A DNA stretch of 64,000 nt from Parapristionchus giblindavisi (taxonomy: Eukaryota > Nematoda > Chromadorea > Rhabditida > Diplogasteridae). The notes beneath the pieces were generated by a model. The model did no database searches, was not told the origin of the DNA, and saw only the letters and a program-made list of their open reading frames with translations. The stretch spans positions 434,001-498,000 of the forward strand of contig CALSFV010000022.1 in assembly GCA_943737045.1 (NCBI GenBank), written 5' to 3'. Positions 10,870 through 20,155 of the stretch are shown here, piece after piece. The position numbers and the translations under genes are program-made. Within the stretch, counting starts at the first letter, position 1. The number at the start of each line of letters is the position of its first letter.

Positions 10870-11150
10870 GCCATGGTTTTAAAACGATCTAACACATATT
10901 GGTGGCAAAATAAGTTGAAAAAAAATCGAAGAAATCGAAGAAAGTGAAAATCTCATTTTTGTGACTTTTGATAAAATCGAAATAAATTTCACCATAAGAG
11001 CTCAATCGGGGTGATTTTGGTATAAAACACGTAAAAAAAAATTTCAAAATAATCCCTGGAAATCTGGACCCGACCGGTTGAGTTTGAAAAAAGTTATGAC
11101 GAAAAAACCAAAACATAATAACCTTTTGCACTGTACTGTAGCAATGTGAT
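10870..11150 (-). mobile_element. solo Tc1/mariner end
   Basis: This matches the reverse complement of 8870-9150: ACGATCTAACACATATTGG, CTCAATCGGGGTGATTTTGG, then CTTTTGCACTGTACTGTA. It carries the terminal repeat and untranslated lead of the same Tc1-like family without coding sequence. Confidence 0.7.
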
Positions 11151-11427
11151 CTTTCGATACGGTGCGACTGTTGCCGGACGCGTGGCGGGCAACGCCTTTC
11201 AAAATTTTGTTTCATAATTTTTAAACGTTTATTATTAATTCAATGTAAGATAATTGTAATTGCTTTTAAGTTCTATAGTACAAGCTGTCGACACGTCATC
11301 GGAGAGTAACAGCTATTACGGTCCGTCGTTCGAAATATTCTGTTTTTACGGAAATGTCTAGCGGTGCGGTTGAGTAGATGAAAAAAATTGAAAAACGCAG
11401 AAACATCAGTTCTCGTTTCACACATAC

Positions 11428-11568
11428 CCAATTATATTCCATCGGATCTGTGTTGTACAGATACCAAGCATATCCAATGGCGAATGAATTCACAATAACT
11501 CCTGTGCATCCTGCAATTGAGTTTGAAGCATAAAAATGCGAATAAAGTCGAATAAACTGTACCGAATA
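11428..11568 (-). pseudogene. isolated serpentine-receptor TM1 exon
   Basis: A 141-nt minus-strand exon has a TTTGCAG acceptor and a GTATGT donor and is fully open (47 codons). It reads a short N-terminus, then TGVIVNSFAIGYAWYLY, then NTDPMEYNW. This matches the first transmembrane helix and first loop of nematode STR/SRD-type receptors (usually G..N..L.YL then P..YN). The next exons are absent: downstream on the minus strand lies a Tc1 end, which may have cut the gene. I read it as a receptor remnant. Confidence 0.5.
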
Positions 11569-11611
11569 CTGCAAATATAAAATTGCAAATATCAAATAAA
11601 TCCATAAGAAG

Positions 11612-11780
11612 ATTTTGCATGATCTTATCGAGATCCATTGTGATTCAATGGGAGAATTAGACGGCTCCAATCTAAAATAGATTCTCATATTAATATATAT
11701 ATTTGATCTTATCGAGATCCATTGTGATTCAATGGGAGAATTAGACGGCTCCAATCTAAAATAGATTCTCATATTAAAGA
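11612..11780. repeat. two-copy 85-bp tandem duplication
   Basis: The segment GATCTTATCGAGATCCATTG through to AGATTCTCATATTA occurs twice, separated by a short ATATAT tract, with almost no differences. It lies just before the minus-strand TM1 exon. Confidence 0.85.
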
Positions 11781-11831
11781 ATTGTAATTTTTTGATGAGA
11801 ATGCTGAAGAACATTGCCCGTGAAAGGGAGT

Positions 11832-12043
11832 TACTCCGGTATTTCGAAACTTAAAGTCTACTTAAACTACGTCACTGACTTAAAGTTTACTTTAAGTAAA
11901 CTTAAAGTGAAAGAACATTTGACGAAATGCATTACAGTATATCACACCACTTAAAGTAGACTTACGTTTAACTTTAAGTAGACTTACAAGTCTACTTAAA
12001 GTGCGGAGTTTAAGTAGACTTTAAGTTTCGAAATACCAGAGTA
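11832..12043. mobile_element. MITE family A copy
   Basis: TACTCCGGTATTTCGAAAC and GTTTCGAAATACCAGAGTA-type ends bound AAGTCTACTTAAA repeats. It is nearly identical to 13345-13546 over its left two thirds. Confidence 0.8.
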
Positions 12044-13060
12044 GAAGTCAAACCGCAAGGTGATGTATAAGTTTCTGACTTTTTGTGGAGTCTTTTTGAA
12101 GCAATTCCAAACTAAACGAGTCGTGGAGACATGAGTCCATATACCGTCAAAACGAGAGAAAAAAACAGAAACCGAAGAAGTTCCACCGAAATGATATCGA
12201 AGTCAATGAACGTGACTACTATTTACTTTTTTTATTGGCTTATTCACTGTGAAAACAAAATGCTGCATATCACTTTGGACTACTATGAATTCCGAATTTT
12301 CCGAAAAAAATCGGAAAATCAGAAAATCGAAATTTTCCGAAATAATGTCGAAAAATCGGATGTATGTATATGGAGTATATTTTTATTACTGGCTATTGCC
12401 GTTTCAAAGAACACAGAAATTGAAGAATGAGCCGAAAAGTAGAAAAAGGGAAAAGAAGAAAGGAAAAAGAAATTGATGCACCAAGCTAATAATACACGAG
12501 GGAACATCTGATAGACAATTGATTGCTCTCACTGTCACTCAATCTCTCTGCTCCCATATACCTCCCACAATCTCGTTGCGATCTTACCCTTGACCTCCCC
12601 TCCTCTCTATCGCCACAATCGTATTCCTAAGCAAGTTGATCTGTGATCTGTAAGAGCTGGGTCTTATAATAGATAAAGTTGTGCTTTCATTTTCAAGATA
12701 ATTCTGTCGCAGTTTCATTTCTATCCGAAATTGATGTGGTAGAGCTTACGTATTTCAAAAGAAGGAATGCGCGAGAGAAACTAAGGGAAAGGACGGGATA
12801 AAGTAATAATAAAATAGACCCATAACAACCATATAGAAGAGATTTACAAATATCCTTTCCCAAAGCTCGATCCTATCCAGCGCCGGGAATTCACCCAGCG
12901 CTATTTCTTATTCGGCTCTACTAGTGGCCAAAACTAAACCTATTCACTACAGGGTAGGGATTAATTATTGACACACTGTAAAAAACGGAATAACTCTTTT
13001 CAAAAAAAAATCGAGTTCCGCTCAAATATTTAGCAGATATTCTTCAATGATCTAGGAATA
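12044..13060. other. no recognised gene; low-complexity AAATCGGAAAATT patch
   Basis: Open frames at 12131-12476 come from a GAAAATCGAAATTTTCCG patch and have no splice support. Nothing else is supported. Confidence 0.4.
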
Positions 13061-13074
13061 CAATAAAACAATCG

Positions 13075-13262
13075 TTGCCCGATTCTGCCTCCATTGGGCT
13101 TGATGAAGTCCTTGAGACGGGAGGGGTACGCCTCTCTCACTGTACGCGGGTAGGTAATGTTCATCTTCCACTACTCCTTCTCCAAGGATTTATTCAGGGT
13201 CTCCAGCTTTCTGTGGGGAGTAGTGCAGGACCTATCCTCCAAAGTGCCCCAAGCTGAGTACA
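13075..13262 (-). pseudogene. Tc1/mariner transposase C-terminal remnant
   Basis: On the minus strand: LEDRSCTTPHRKLETLNKSL, an in-frame stop where Trp is expected, then MNITYPRTVREAYPSRLKDF and a closing NGG. This is the end of a Tc1-type transposase (pattern LE...C..PH..LE.LK..L...W..., then FP.RL...I...GG). The stop shows it is dead. Confidence 0.65.
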
Positions 13263-13344
13263 CACAGAGAAAAAAAGTGTTAAATGATAATCCCCGTGTG
13301 ACCGCGCGCTCATTAGATTATGAGACCTATAGTATGTTATATAC

Positions 13345-13546
13345 AGCTCCGGTATTTCGAAACTTAAAGTCTACTTAAACTACGTCACTGACTTAAAGTT
13401 TACTTTAAGTAAACTTAAAGTGAAAGAACATTTGACGAAATGCATTACAGTATATCACACCACTTAAAGTAGACTTACGTTTAACTTTAAGTAGACTTAC
13501 AAGTCTACTTCAAGTGAAAACTTTAAGTAGGCTTTAAGTTAACCAG
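13345..13546. mobile_element. MITE family A copy with decayed right end
   Basis: The left end CTCCGGTATTTCGAAAC matches 11832-12043. The right end has lost the GAAATACC block and reads TTAACCAGAGA. Confidence 0.75.
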
Positions 13547-13659
13547 AGAGAGTGCGTGAAAATTACCGGCACTCGAACTCTTATCAATATCTCCCCTTAA
13601 AATGCGATTTGAGCAACCAGTTTCATACCATTATTTATTCAATTATTTAGTAACAAGAA

Positions 13660-13915
13660 CATGTCATTGGGTTTCCATTTGCCTCCCATTCGCTTCGAAG
13701 TTAACCCGGGGGAGCTTCTCCTTTGCAATCGGCAGTTTACGGTGATTGTCATCGACGACGGTGTCCCATGCTCAAAGGAGAGCCGATTTCAGGCTGAACA
13801 GAGTTGTGCGCTCGGTAGCGGAGATCTTCCTCTCCAGAACCCCCCATACGGTCAAGTCCAGGAGATTCTTAGTCACTGGAATTTTTCTTTCATTTTGAGC
13901 CATGTATGTAATCAT
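13660..13915 (-). pseudogene. Tc1/mariner transposase C-terminal remnant 2
   Basis: The minus strand reads MAQNERKIPVTKNLLDLTVW, then GVLERKISATERTTLFSLKS, a TGA, then AWDTVVDDNHRKLP and FEANGRQME. DLTVWGVLE corresponds to the conserved D...VW..LE near the last catalytic Asp. The TGA makes it non-functional. The plus-strand open frame here is only its shadow. Confidence 0.65.
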
Positions 13916-14137
13916 CACTTACAAGGGAAGTCAGTGTTGTCAGTCCGGGCTTTGGGAATGAGACATATGCCATTCGATAGGTCTCCAAAAAAAGAAGAAG
14001 TTTTTCTATTGATCATTTTTCCTGGCGACCCCTGGGCGCCGAGATATTTGCATATTCCCCTTTCACTGTTTCTCGTTTTATAACAACAACCGGTCTCTTT
14101 GCTCTTTCGAAGAGCAAGAGAAAAGAGAGAAGTGGTT

Positions 14138-14202
14138 GTCGAGTGGGTAGGAGCCTTGTCTCTAAATCTTTTGCTCCTATGTTCAATTCTTTCAACATCA
14201 TT
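14138..14202 (+). ncRNA. tRNA-like sequence in foldback arm
   Basis: GTGGTTGTCGAGTGGGTAGG resembles a serine/leucine-class A box (TGGCCGAGTGG). A B-box-like TGTTCAATTC follows at tRNA spacing. An inverted, better conserved copy (GTGGCCGAGTGGGTAGGAGC) lies at 15265-15330 on the minus strand. It is probably a tRNA pseudogene captured by the element. Confidence 0.45.
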
Positions 14203-14263
14203 TATTTTTTGCTAATTTTTCAAAGCATGAAATGAATATTTTTAACAACAAAAGAAGAGCAAC

Positions 14264-14622
14264 AATCCCTCTCCCTCTCCCTCTCCCTCTCCCTCTCCCT
14301 CTCCCTCTCCCTCTCCCTCTCCCTCTCCCTCTCCCTCTCCCTCTCCCTCTCCCTCTCCCTCTCCCTCTCCCTCTCCCTCTCCCTCTCCCTCTCCCTCTCC
14401 CTCTCCCTCTCCTCTCTCCCTCTCCCTCTCCCTCTCCCTCTCCCTCTCCCTCTCCCTCTCCCTCTCCCTCTCCCTCTCCCTCTCCCTCTCCCTCTCCCTC
14501 TCCCTCTCCCTCTCCCTCTCCCTCTCCCTCTCCCTCTCCCTCTCCCTCTCCCTCTCCCACTCCCTCTCCCTCTCCCTCTCCCTCTCCCTCTCCCTCTCCC
14601 TCTCCCTCTCCCTCTACCTCTC
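14264..14622 (+). repeat. (CCCTCT)n hexanucleotide array
   Basis: About 60 copies of the hexamer are interrupted by a phase slip near 14411-14418. Decaying variants (CTACCTCTCGCTTCTC) continue to about 14720. The minus strand is GGGAGA, which satisfies the G3N3 pattern for quadruplex formation. Long open frames on both strands here are artefacts. Confidence 0.95.
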
Positions 14623-15373
14623 GCTTCTCCCTCTACCTCTCGCTTCTCCCTCTACCTCTCGCTTCTCCCTCTACCACTCCCTCCTCCCTCTACCACTCCC
14701 TCCTCCCTCTACTTTTTCCCTCCATTTCCCTCTCTATTAAAAGGTAAAAAGATGCCAAGTATTCAAGTCCTGCGGGTGATCAATGTTAGGCCAGTGAAAA
14801 ATACAAGGCCAATTCAGAGGAAGAGATTAGACTCTCTATTGAAAATGAGAGAAAAAAAGTGGAAAAAAATATCGAAAACTTTCCGATATTTCGGAAAAAA
14901 GTAAAAAAAAGACAAAAGAAGGAGTAGATTGCTCCCAAACTGCCACTGTACCCAAGAACCCTCACCGATATCGCTACATTAGCGAGGGACATCCATCACT
15001 CCCTTTATGTCCTTATTTTCTTGTTATGCATATTATGATGGAATAAAGAATAAGAATAAGAATAAGAATGGATCGAGCCCCGAGTGCCCAAGGTTACTGG
15101 AACAAAAGGCAACAGGGATACCAGATGATCAAGAGGGAGAGGGAGAGGGAGATGTTTTCTTTGTACCTAGATATTGAAAATAATTGTTACTCTTCTTTTG
15201 TTGTTAAAATTTTTTTTGATTTCAGGCTTTGAAAAAATAGCAAAAAAGAAATCATGTTGAGAAAATTGAACATACGAGCAAAAGATTTAGAGACAAGGCT
15301 CCTACCCACTCGGCCACCACTTCTCTCTTTTCTCTTGCTCTTCGAAAGAGCAAAGAGACCGGTTGTTGTTATA

Positions 15374-16039
15374 CCGGTTGTTGTTAAAGCGGCTAAATCG
15401 TCATTGAGCAGTGTGAAAAGCCTAGAGATGTGTACGGGTCGCGAGACGAGAAGGGAGCACGGCCTAAACGACTATCCTTCAGATAATTGACTTCCGCAGG
15501 CAAGAAAAATTAGCAATCGCTCTAAAAAGCGGGGAATCGATTAATTAATATATTTTCTACATTCCTATCCAAAAACCAGATTTTTACAAGGTCCGCCCGC
15601 AGAATTGTGATTTTTCAAAGTTGGGTCTTTAAAAAAAGTGACTTTTTCGATCCATGAAGATGAATGATGGGCTAGCTCTACCATACTTACAGGATCATCA
15701 GGAATCACCAAGAGAATCAGTTTGCTGCTTTGAACGCGAAATTGCAGCAAGTCTGCAGCCAATACCCGAATTCGCAGCAACCTGAAATTTTTCTTCTGGA
15801 TAGGCCTTGTAGTTCTCTCAATGCTCACAAAGTTTGACAAGTACGAAAAAATCCCTGAAAAATAATGAATTTTCGAAAAAGTGTTGTTCGGTTGCGTCAT
15901 CACTATGCAATAACCAGAAAGGCCCGTGAGACCTTATAATGGGATCGAATACGTACATACTGTGGGTACATCATGTACAAGTTTCAGCTTGATATTTCAA
16001 CTGACACCAAAATTACACCAGAAATAAAAAGTGTATTTT
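15374..16039. other. region without a recognised gene
   Basis: No splice-consistent exons or terminal repeats were found. Confidence 0.4.
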
Positions 16040-17015
16040 GACTTTCCGGCGCTACTGTATATTTGTACATTCTTATCCATACTTATTTACATTCATACTC
16101 ATCTCGTATTTCATTATATATTTTATGCATACGTTTAAATGTTATTATTACCACGAAATAGTCATTAGAATCTTTCTCAAGAAAAAAAACAAGGAGTAGT
16201 AATAACTGATTATTGCTGATAAACAAGTGCAGAAACTGTTTTTTCATGTTGTATGTATTGTATATACTTGTTGTGTACGTTGAACTCTGTACTTTGTTTC
16301 CTCTATCTGTAAAGTCGAAAGAGTAGTTGGTAATTGGAATTCATTGTGACCAATTCAACTATGATTTGTTCAATAACGCTTGTGCATCGCGCCAAATGTC
16401 ATTTTTCTTCTTGTGATATTTATTGATACCATGAATGAGTAATGAATAAACAGAGATATTAATGAATAAACAATAATGAATACAATATATGAAATAATGC
16501 CAGAGATACTAGATGAATACAAACGAATATGAAATAATGTAATAATAATAATAATAATAGTGGCAAAATCAGTACACTGACAAGCCTAAGTCGACTACGA
16601 CATCTCAAGGAAACACTTTCCCGTATTTCCTTGAGATGTCGTAGTCGACTTAGGCTTGTCAGTACAGTACTTTTCTCTTACTGAGCATATTTTTTTAAAT
16701 ATTAGACGACATTACTGAACCCCGCATTTCTGCACCTTGCGTGTGGAGTGTTCTTCTTTTTGGGCTACTTGGGCCTTGAGATGTGGTTTTCTATAAATGG
16801 ATATAACACAAAATTATCAGGAATAGGCATTCGGTGTGGTATGTGTAAGATAGTATTTTTACATTCGCAATACTCAGAAAATTGTTGAGAAGAACAAACC
16901 TTGAGGTAGGCTATATGAGCCTTACATCTTCTGCACTCGCAGTCGGATTCCGGTTCGGAGTCTTCCACCTTTTTGTGGAAGTGGAATACGTGTGTTCGTC
17001 CGAATCCGAGTGGGG
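16040..17015 (+). repeat. dispersed duplication, copy 2 (uninterrupted)
   Basis: Collinear with 3950-5320 without the 371-bp MITE, and so the empty-site reference for that insertion. The end beyond 17015 diverges abruptly. Confidence 0.8.
16578..16661 (+). ncRNA. perfect 36-bp inverted repeat (hairpin) within the dispersed repeat
   Basis: Arms 16578-16613 and 16626-16661 are exact complements around a 12-nt loop (CACTTTCCCGTA); flanking CAGTACA/AGTACAG nearly extends the stem. The outer arm starts TGACAAGCCTAAGTCGACTA. The sister copy at 4500-4572 has the same stem, but its 3' arm is broken by a MITE. A transcript would form a precursor-like hairpin; there is no expression evidence. Confidence 0.6.
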
Positions 17016-17079
17016 TGGCTCTGTCGAGTGCTTGGGTATGCGTGCTAAAGTAGCATCTGATTAACGTTATTGGGCTAGT

Positions 17080-17317
17080 CTAAAAGGCGGCCCGTGGCCC
17101 GAAAACGGTCTAAAAGGCGGCCCGCGGCCCGCGGCCCAAAATCGGCGGCCCGACAACGGTCTAAAAGGCTGCCCGCGGCCCGCCGTTCGGTTGGTCAGAT
17201 TAAGTGCGATGGGTCAGATTTGAGTATAAATTACAGGTACAGCCACTACGTGTACAATATCATTATTAGCTATGACGGACTACCGTAACCTACCGTAACC
17301 CAGTTCCGTGGGTCAGA
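17080..17317 (+). repeat. GGCGGCCCG / TGGGTCAGATT satellite block
   Basis: Copies of CTAAAAGGCGGCCCG are followed by one unit of the TGGGTCAGATTAAGTGCGAT repeat. A longer array of the same units is at 24470-24995 and an inverted one at 19600-20150. Confidence 0.8.
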
Positions 17318-18194
17318 TTAAGAGGCATGCTCCGTAAGACTCGATCATGCTGACCACCCCCCGGACGCGAGCGCTAGCAGTGAGAACTGGGGGTCGATAC
17401 TAGGGTGTTAGGAGTGTCACCGGCCCTTATTGCACAAAACAGCAGAAATTTCCTGTTTGTGCCCTCAGGCTATAAGAAAAATTAATTTAAGTGCAAAAAC
17501 GTTTAAAAATCATAATTTCTCAAAATGTTGAGATAAATTCCAAATATCGTTTGCGATGCGTCTAGGGTGCACAGACCTTGATTATTCACTATTAGCATCG
17601 TATGTGCGTCGATTCCTAAACCTCTTTTTTGACTCATAATTTTGGTTTTTTTGGACAAATCATCCCTTGTTGTAGTTTGCTCCAGAGTTCTCTGAGTTCG
17701 CCGCGCTCTCTCGAGAGTGCAAGAGAGCGCGCGGTTTTGAGAGAGTCCTCTTGTTTACCTATTTCGCAGATCACTATATCGAGGTAATATTAGCGGTGCA
17801 ACGAAGATATGGGCTCATAATACATCGTTGTGATCCTCTCGTCACGCCGGTTCAAACTGTCATACTCGTCTGGGGCGCAAACGTCTCCGTCAAAATTTCC
17901 AATAATCGACCTTTTGAAAAATTTTCAAAACTAATGATGTAGACAGCCATCATCGCCATCGAATTCTGTCATAGGAGCCCAATTTTCATACCTCTAGCTC
18001 TACTATGGACCGAGAATGGCTTGAAAACGTGATCTTACCGTAATCCCACCCAGGCGTTGCGGGACCACTGGAGCCAAAATGACTATGCCTATCTTCATCA
18101 GCATGGTCGATAACCCCTGCACACAAGTTTTGAGGGTATCAAAATTTTTGGCCTGTGCCACCCCTTGTTCGACTCTTACACAAACGGCCTCTTA
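17318..18194. mobile_element. chimeric foldback element (two different arms)
   Basis: The left part (17318-17690) matches the outer arm of the foldback at 52869-54863, beginning TTAAGAGGCATG. The right part (17730-18194) matches one arm of the foldback at 22448-23442, ending ACAAACGGCCTCTTA. A GC-rich hairpin, CGCGCTCTCTCGAGAGTGC, lies at the junction. The outer ends are still inverted TAAGAGGC...CCTCTTA. Confidence 0.7.
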
Positions 18195-18714
18195 GGGAAT
18201 TAGCTATTTCAGTTACATGTAACTATAGTATAGGTTGGATGAATTATCAATTGCATTATCCATTGTTCATTCAATTCGTTCATCTACATATGATCCAATG
18301 AATAATTGTATCCAAGCTGCTATATGCACTTTAACTACCGTAAATGAGAACATTAAAGAAGGAGACCCTAGAGTTTTTGGTCGGACTCCTACCACGGAAA
18401 ACAAGGTGAAAATATTATGGCATACTGTAAGAAAAAACGTCTCAGTTCAGTTTGCGATAGCCACAGCGTCGTTCGGCTCTGTTCGGCTCTGTTATATTTC
18501 CTCTTTTTCTCGCATGATTTAGCTATTATTATGTTTTATTTTATGATTTCCTGCTTCAGTCGCGATTGTTAGTCCTACTTGCTAGCGATGCTATATCGGT
18601 AACTGTCAATTTCTCGAGAGAAAAGCTTGTTTTGGTAATTTTGCAAAAAAGTACTTTATACTGAATAACATATTACATGTAATCAATAATGTTATATCTA
18701 TAACATGAATAGGC

Positions 18715-18912
18715 CTATTCCGATTCATCTTCCATGTCCATTTCTGATTCCATGTCCCGTTCTGCCTCCATGTCCGCCTTAATCAACCGTTGCAGCTGGA
18801 TATGCGTTCCAATGCGTGCTGCAAGAAGTGATGCATCCGCCTCTTCCTCGTCTTCTTCATCATCATCAGGTACTTCATATTCCTGATTGTAGTCCATGGG
18901 GTGAGCAAGCAC
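18715..18912 (-). CDS. acidic reading frame carried by TTAA element (copy 1)
   Basis: The protein is identical to the frame at 26207-26404. It has an acidic run (PDDDEEDEEEAD), a short predicted helix (LLAARIGTHIQLQRLIKAD), then Glu/Met-rich repeats (MEAERDMESEMDMEDESE). The reading continues upstream in frame through KLWDDQSRPV to a TAG, or a TTTAG acceptor, so it is probably the last exon of something larger. The family is not recognised. It may be the tail of a lost transposase or a captured host fragment. Confidence 0.4.
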   Translation of the reverse strand: MLAHPMDYNQEYEVPDDDEEDEEEADASLLAARIGTHIQLQRLIKADMEAERDMESEMDMEDESE

Positions 18913-19304
18913 TGGGCGAGACTGATCATCCCAAAGTTTCTAAATTACGAAATGCGTTTTGTGACTGATTAATGCGAAATCCCCAGTCTCCCCCAGTCTT
19001 GCTTGTTCAATCTTCTCCACTGCATAGGGGGTAAATGTCATCCTGCTTCAGTCGCGATTGTTAGTCCTACTTGCTAGCGATGCTTCAGTCGCGATTGTTA
19101 GTCCTACTTGCTAGTGATGTTCGCCCTTTCCTAATAATAGGCATAATTAATTCAATTTAGTTTGTATTTACTTGGCTACATCATAAACTTGTTGCTTGAT
19201 GTGTTTTGGCAGAGGGAGAGAGAGAGAAATAGAGAGAGAGAGTCTATCTCTTTTATCCTATTTTCCATCGGAGAGAATGATCTAACAGATTAGAGTGGAA
19301 GTGG

Positions 19305-19385
19305 CATGTGGCATGTATAGTGCAGTGGTTAGTAGCCAGAACTTGTATGAGTGCGACGCAGGTTCGAAACCCCGTGGGTGTTCAT
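19305..19385 (+). ncRNA. tRNA-like sequence in TTAA element
   Basis: TAGTGCAGTGGTTAGTAG (A-box-like) and AGGTTCGAAACCCC (B box) stand at tRNA spacing. The acceptor stem does not close well. An inverted identical copy is at 25738-25815. It could serve as an internal pol III promoter. Confidence 0.5.
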
Positions 19386-19599
19386 TCTTTTGTGATTCAT
19401 TGACATTCGAGATTCAAAATCTCGCGCCTTCACCCTGGTGACAAAACAAAGTTTCAGCCCGGATTACGGTATTCCAGTGCACCTATAATTTTAGAGAAAA
19501 TTGTTTTTGGATACAGGGAGATGTGATCTATAGTTCTGCCTGGCCAGTTTGGTCACGAAAAAACTCGTGGGTCCCCATCTTTAAAGGAACTACTTGCTT

Positions 19600-20155
19600 A
19601 TTTCTGTACTTTATACTTAAATGTGATCCGTCGCACCTGACCTGACATACGGAACCCGGTTACAGTAGACTACTGTAGTTTACAATAGCTGAAAATGATT
19701 TCGCACAAGTAGTGGCTGTTCCGACAATGTTTAGTGAAATATGACCTATCGCACTTGATCTGACCCACCGAACCCGGTTACGGTAGAATACGGTTTCTCA
19801 CATTAACCCATAATGATATCATACACGTAGTGGCTATCCCGGCAATGTTTAGTGAAATATGACCCATCGCACTTGATCTGACCCACCGGACCGGATTAGG
19901 GTAGTTTACAATAACTCATAATCATACTCCGCACATAGTGACCATTGGGACAATTTAAACTCAATTCTGACCCATCGCAGTAAATCTGACCAACGGAACT
20001 GGGTTACGGTAGGTTACGGTAGTTTACAATAACACATAATGATATCACACACATAGTGACCATTCCTACAATTTACACTGAAATCTGACCCATCGCAGTA
20101 AATCTGACCAACGGAACTGGGTTACGGTAGGTTACGGTAGTTTACAATAAAAAAA
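19600..20155 (-). repeat. TGGGTCAGATT satellite, inverted block
   Basis: About four units of 110-125 bp contain ATCTGACC(C)A.CGGAAC..GGTTACGGTAG and a variable GTAGTGGCT/GTGACCATT segment. They are complementary to the units at 24560-24995. Confidence 0.8.

Larger units (their letters stand above)
14079..15373. mobile_element. foldback element enclosing a CCCTCT array
   Basis: The terminal arm TATAACAACAACCGGTCTC, then TTGCTCTTTCGAAGAGCAAG, is inverted at 15270-15373. The arms continue with a tRNA-like sequence, then TTAACAACAAAAGAAGAG. The loop holds a long CCCTCT array on the left and a short GAGGGA remnant at 15138-15152 on the right. TA at both ends is compatible with TA insertion. Confidence 0.75.
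18353..19584 (-). mobile_element. 1.23-kb TTAA element, copy 1
   Basis: Ends TTAAAGAAGGAGACCC and GGGTCCCCATCTTTAA form inverted termini at TTAA. It is nearly identical to 25535-26766 in opposite orientation. Inside are three copies of GCTTCAGTCGCGATTGTTAG, an acidic reading frame, a CT/GA tract and a tRNA-like sequence. No transposase is visible, so it is non-autonomous. Confidence 0.8.

Noticed and set aside
13661..14083. 140-codon plus-strand frame
   Set aside because: Shadow of a minus-strand Tc1 transposase remnant, which gives a recognisable motif where the plus strand does not.
14198..14747. Open frames of 120 and 171 codons (Pro-Leu, Ser-Pro, Gly-Glu, Gly-Arg repeats)
   Set aside because: They are translations of the CCCTCT hexamer.
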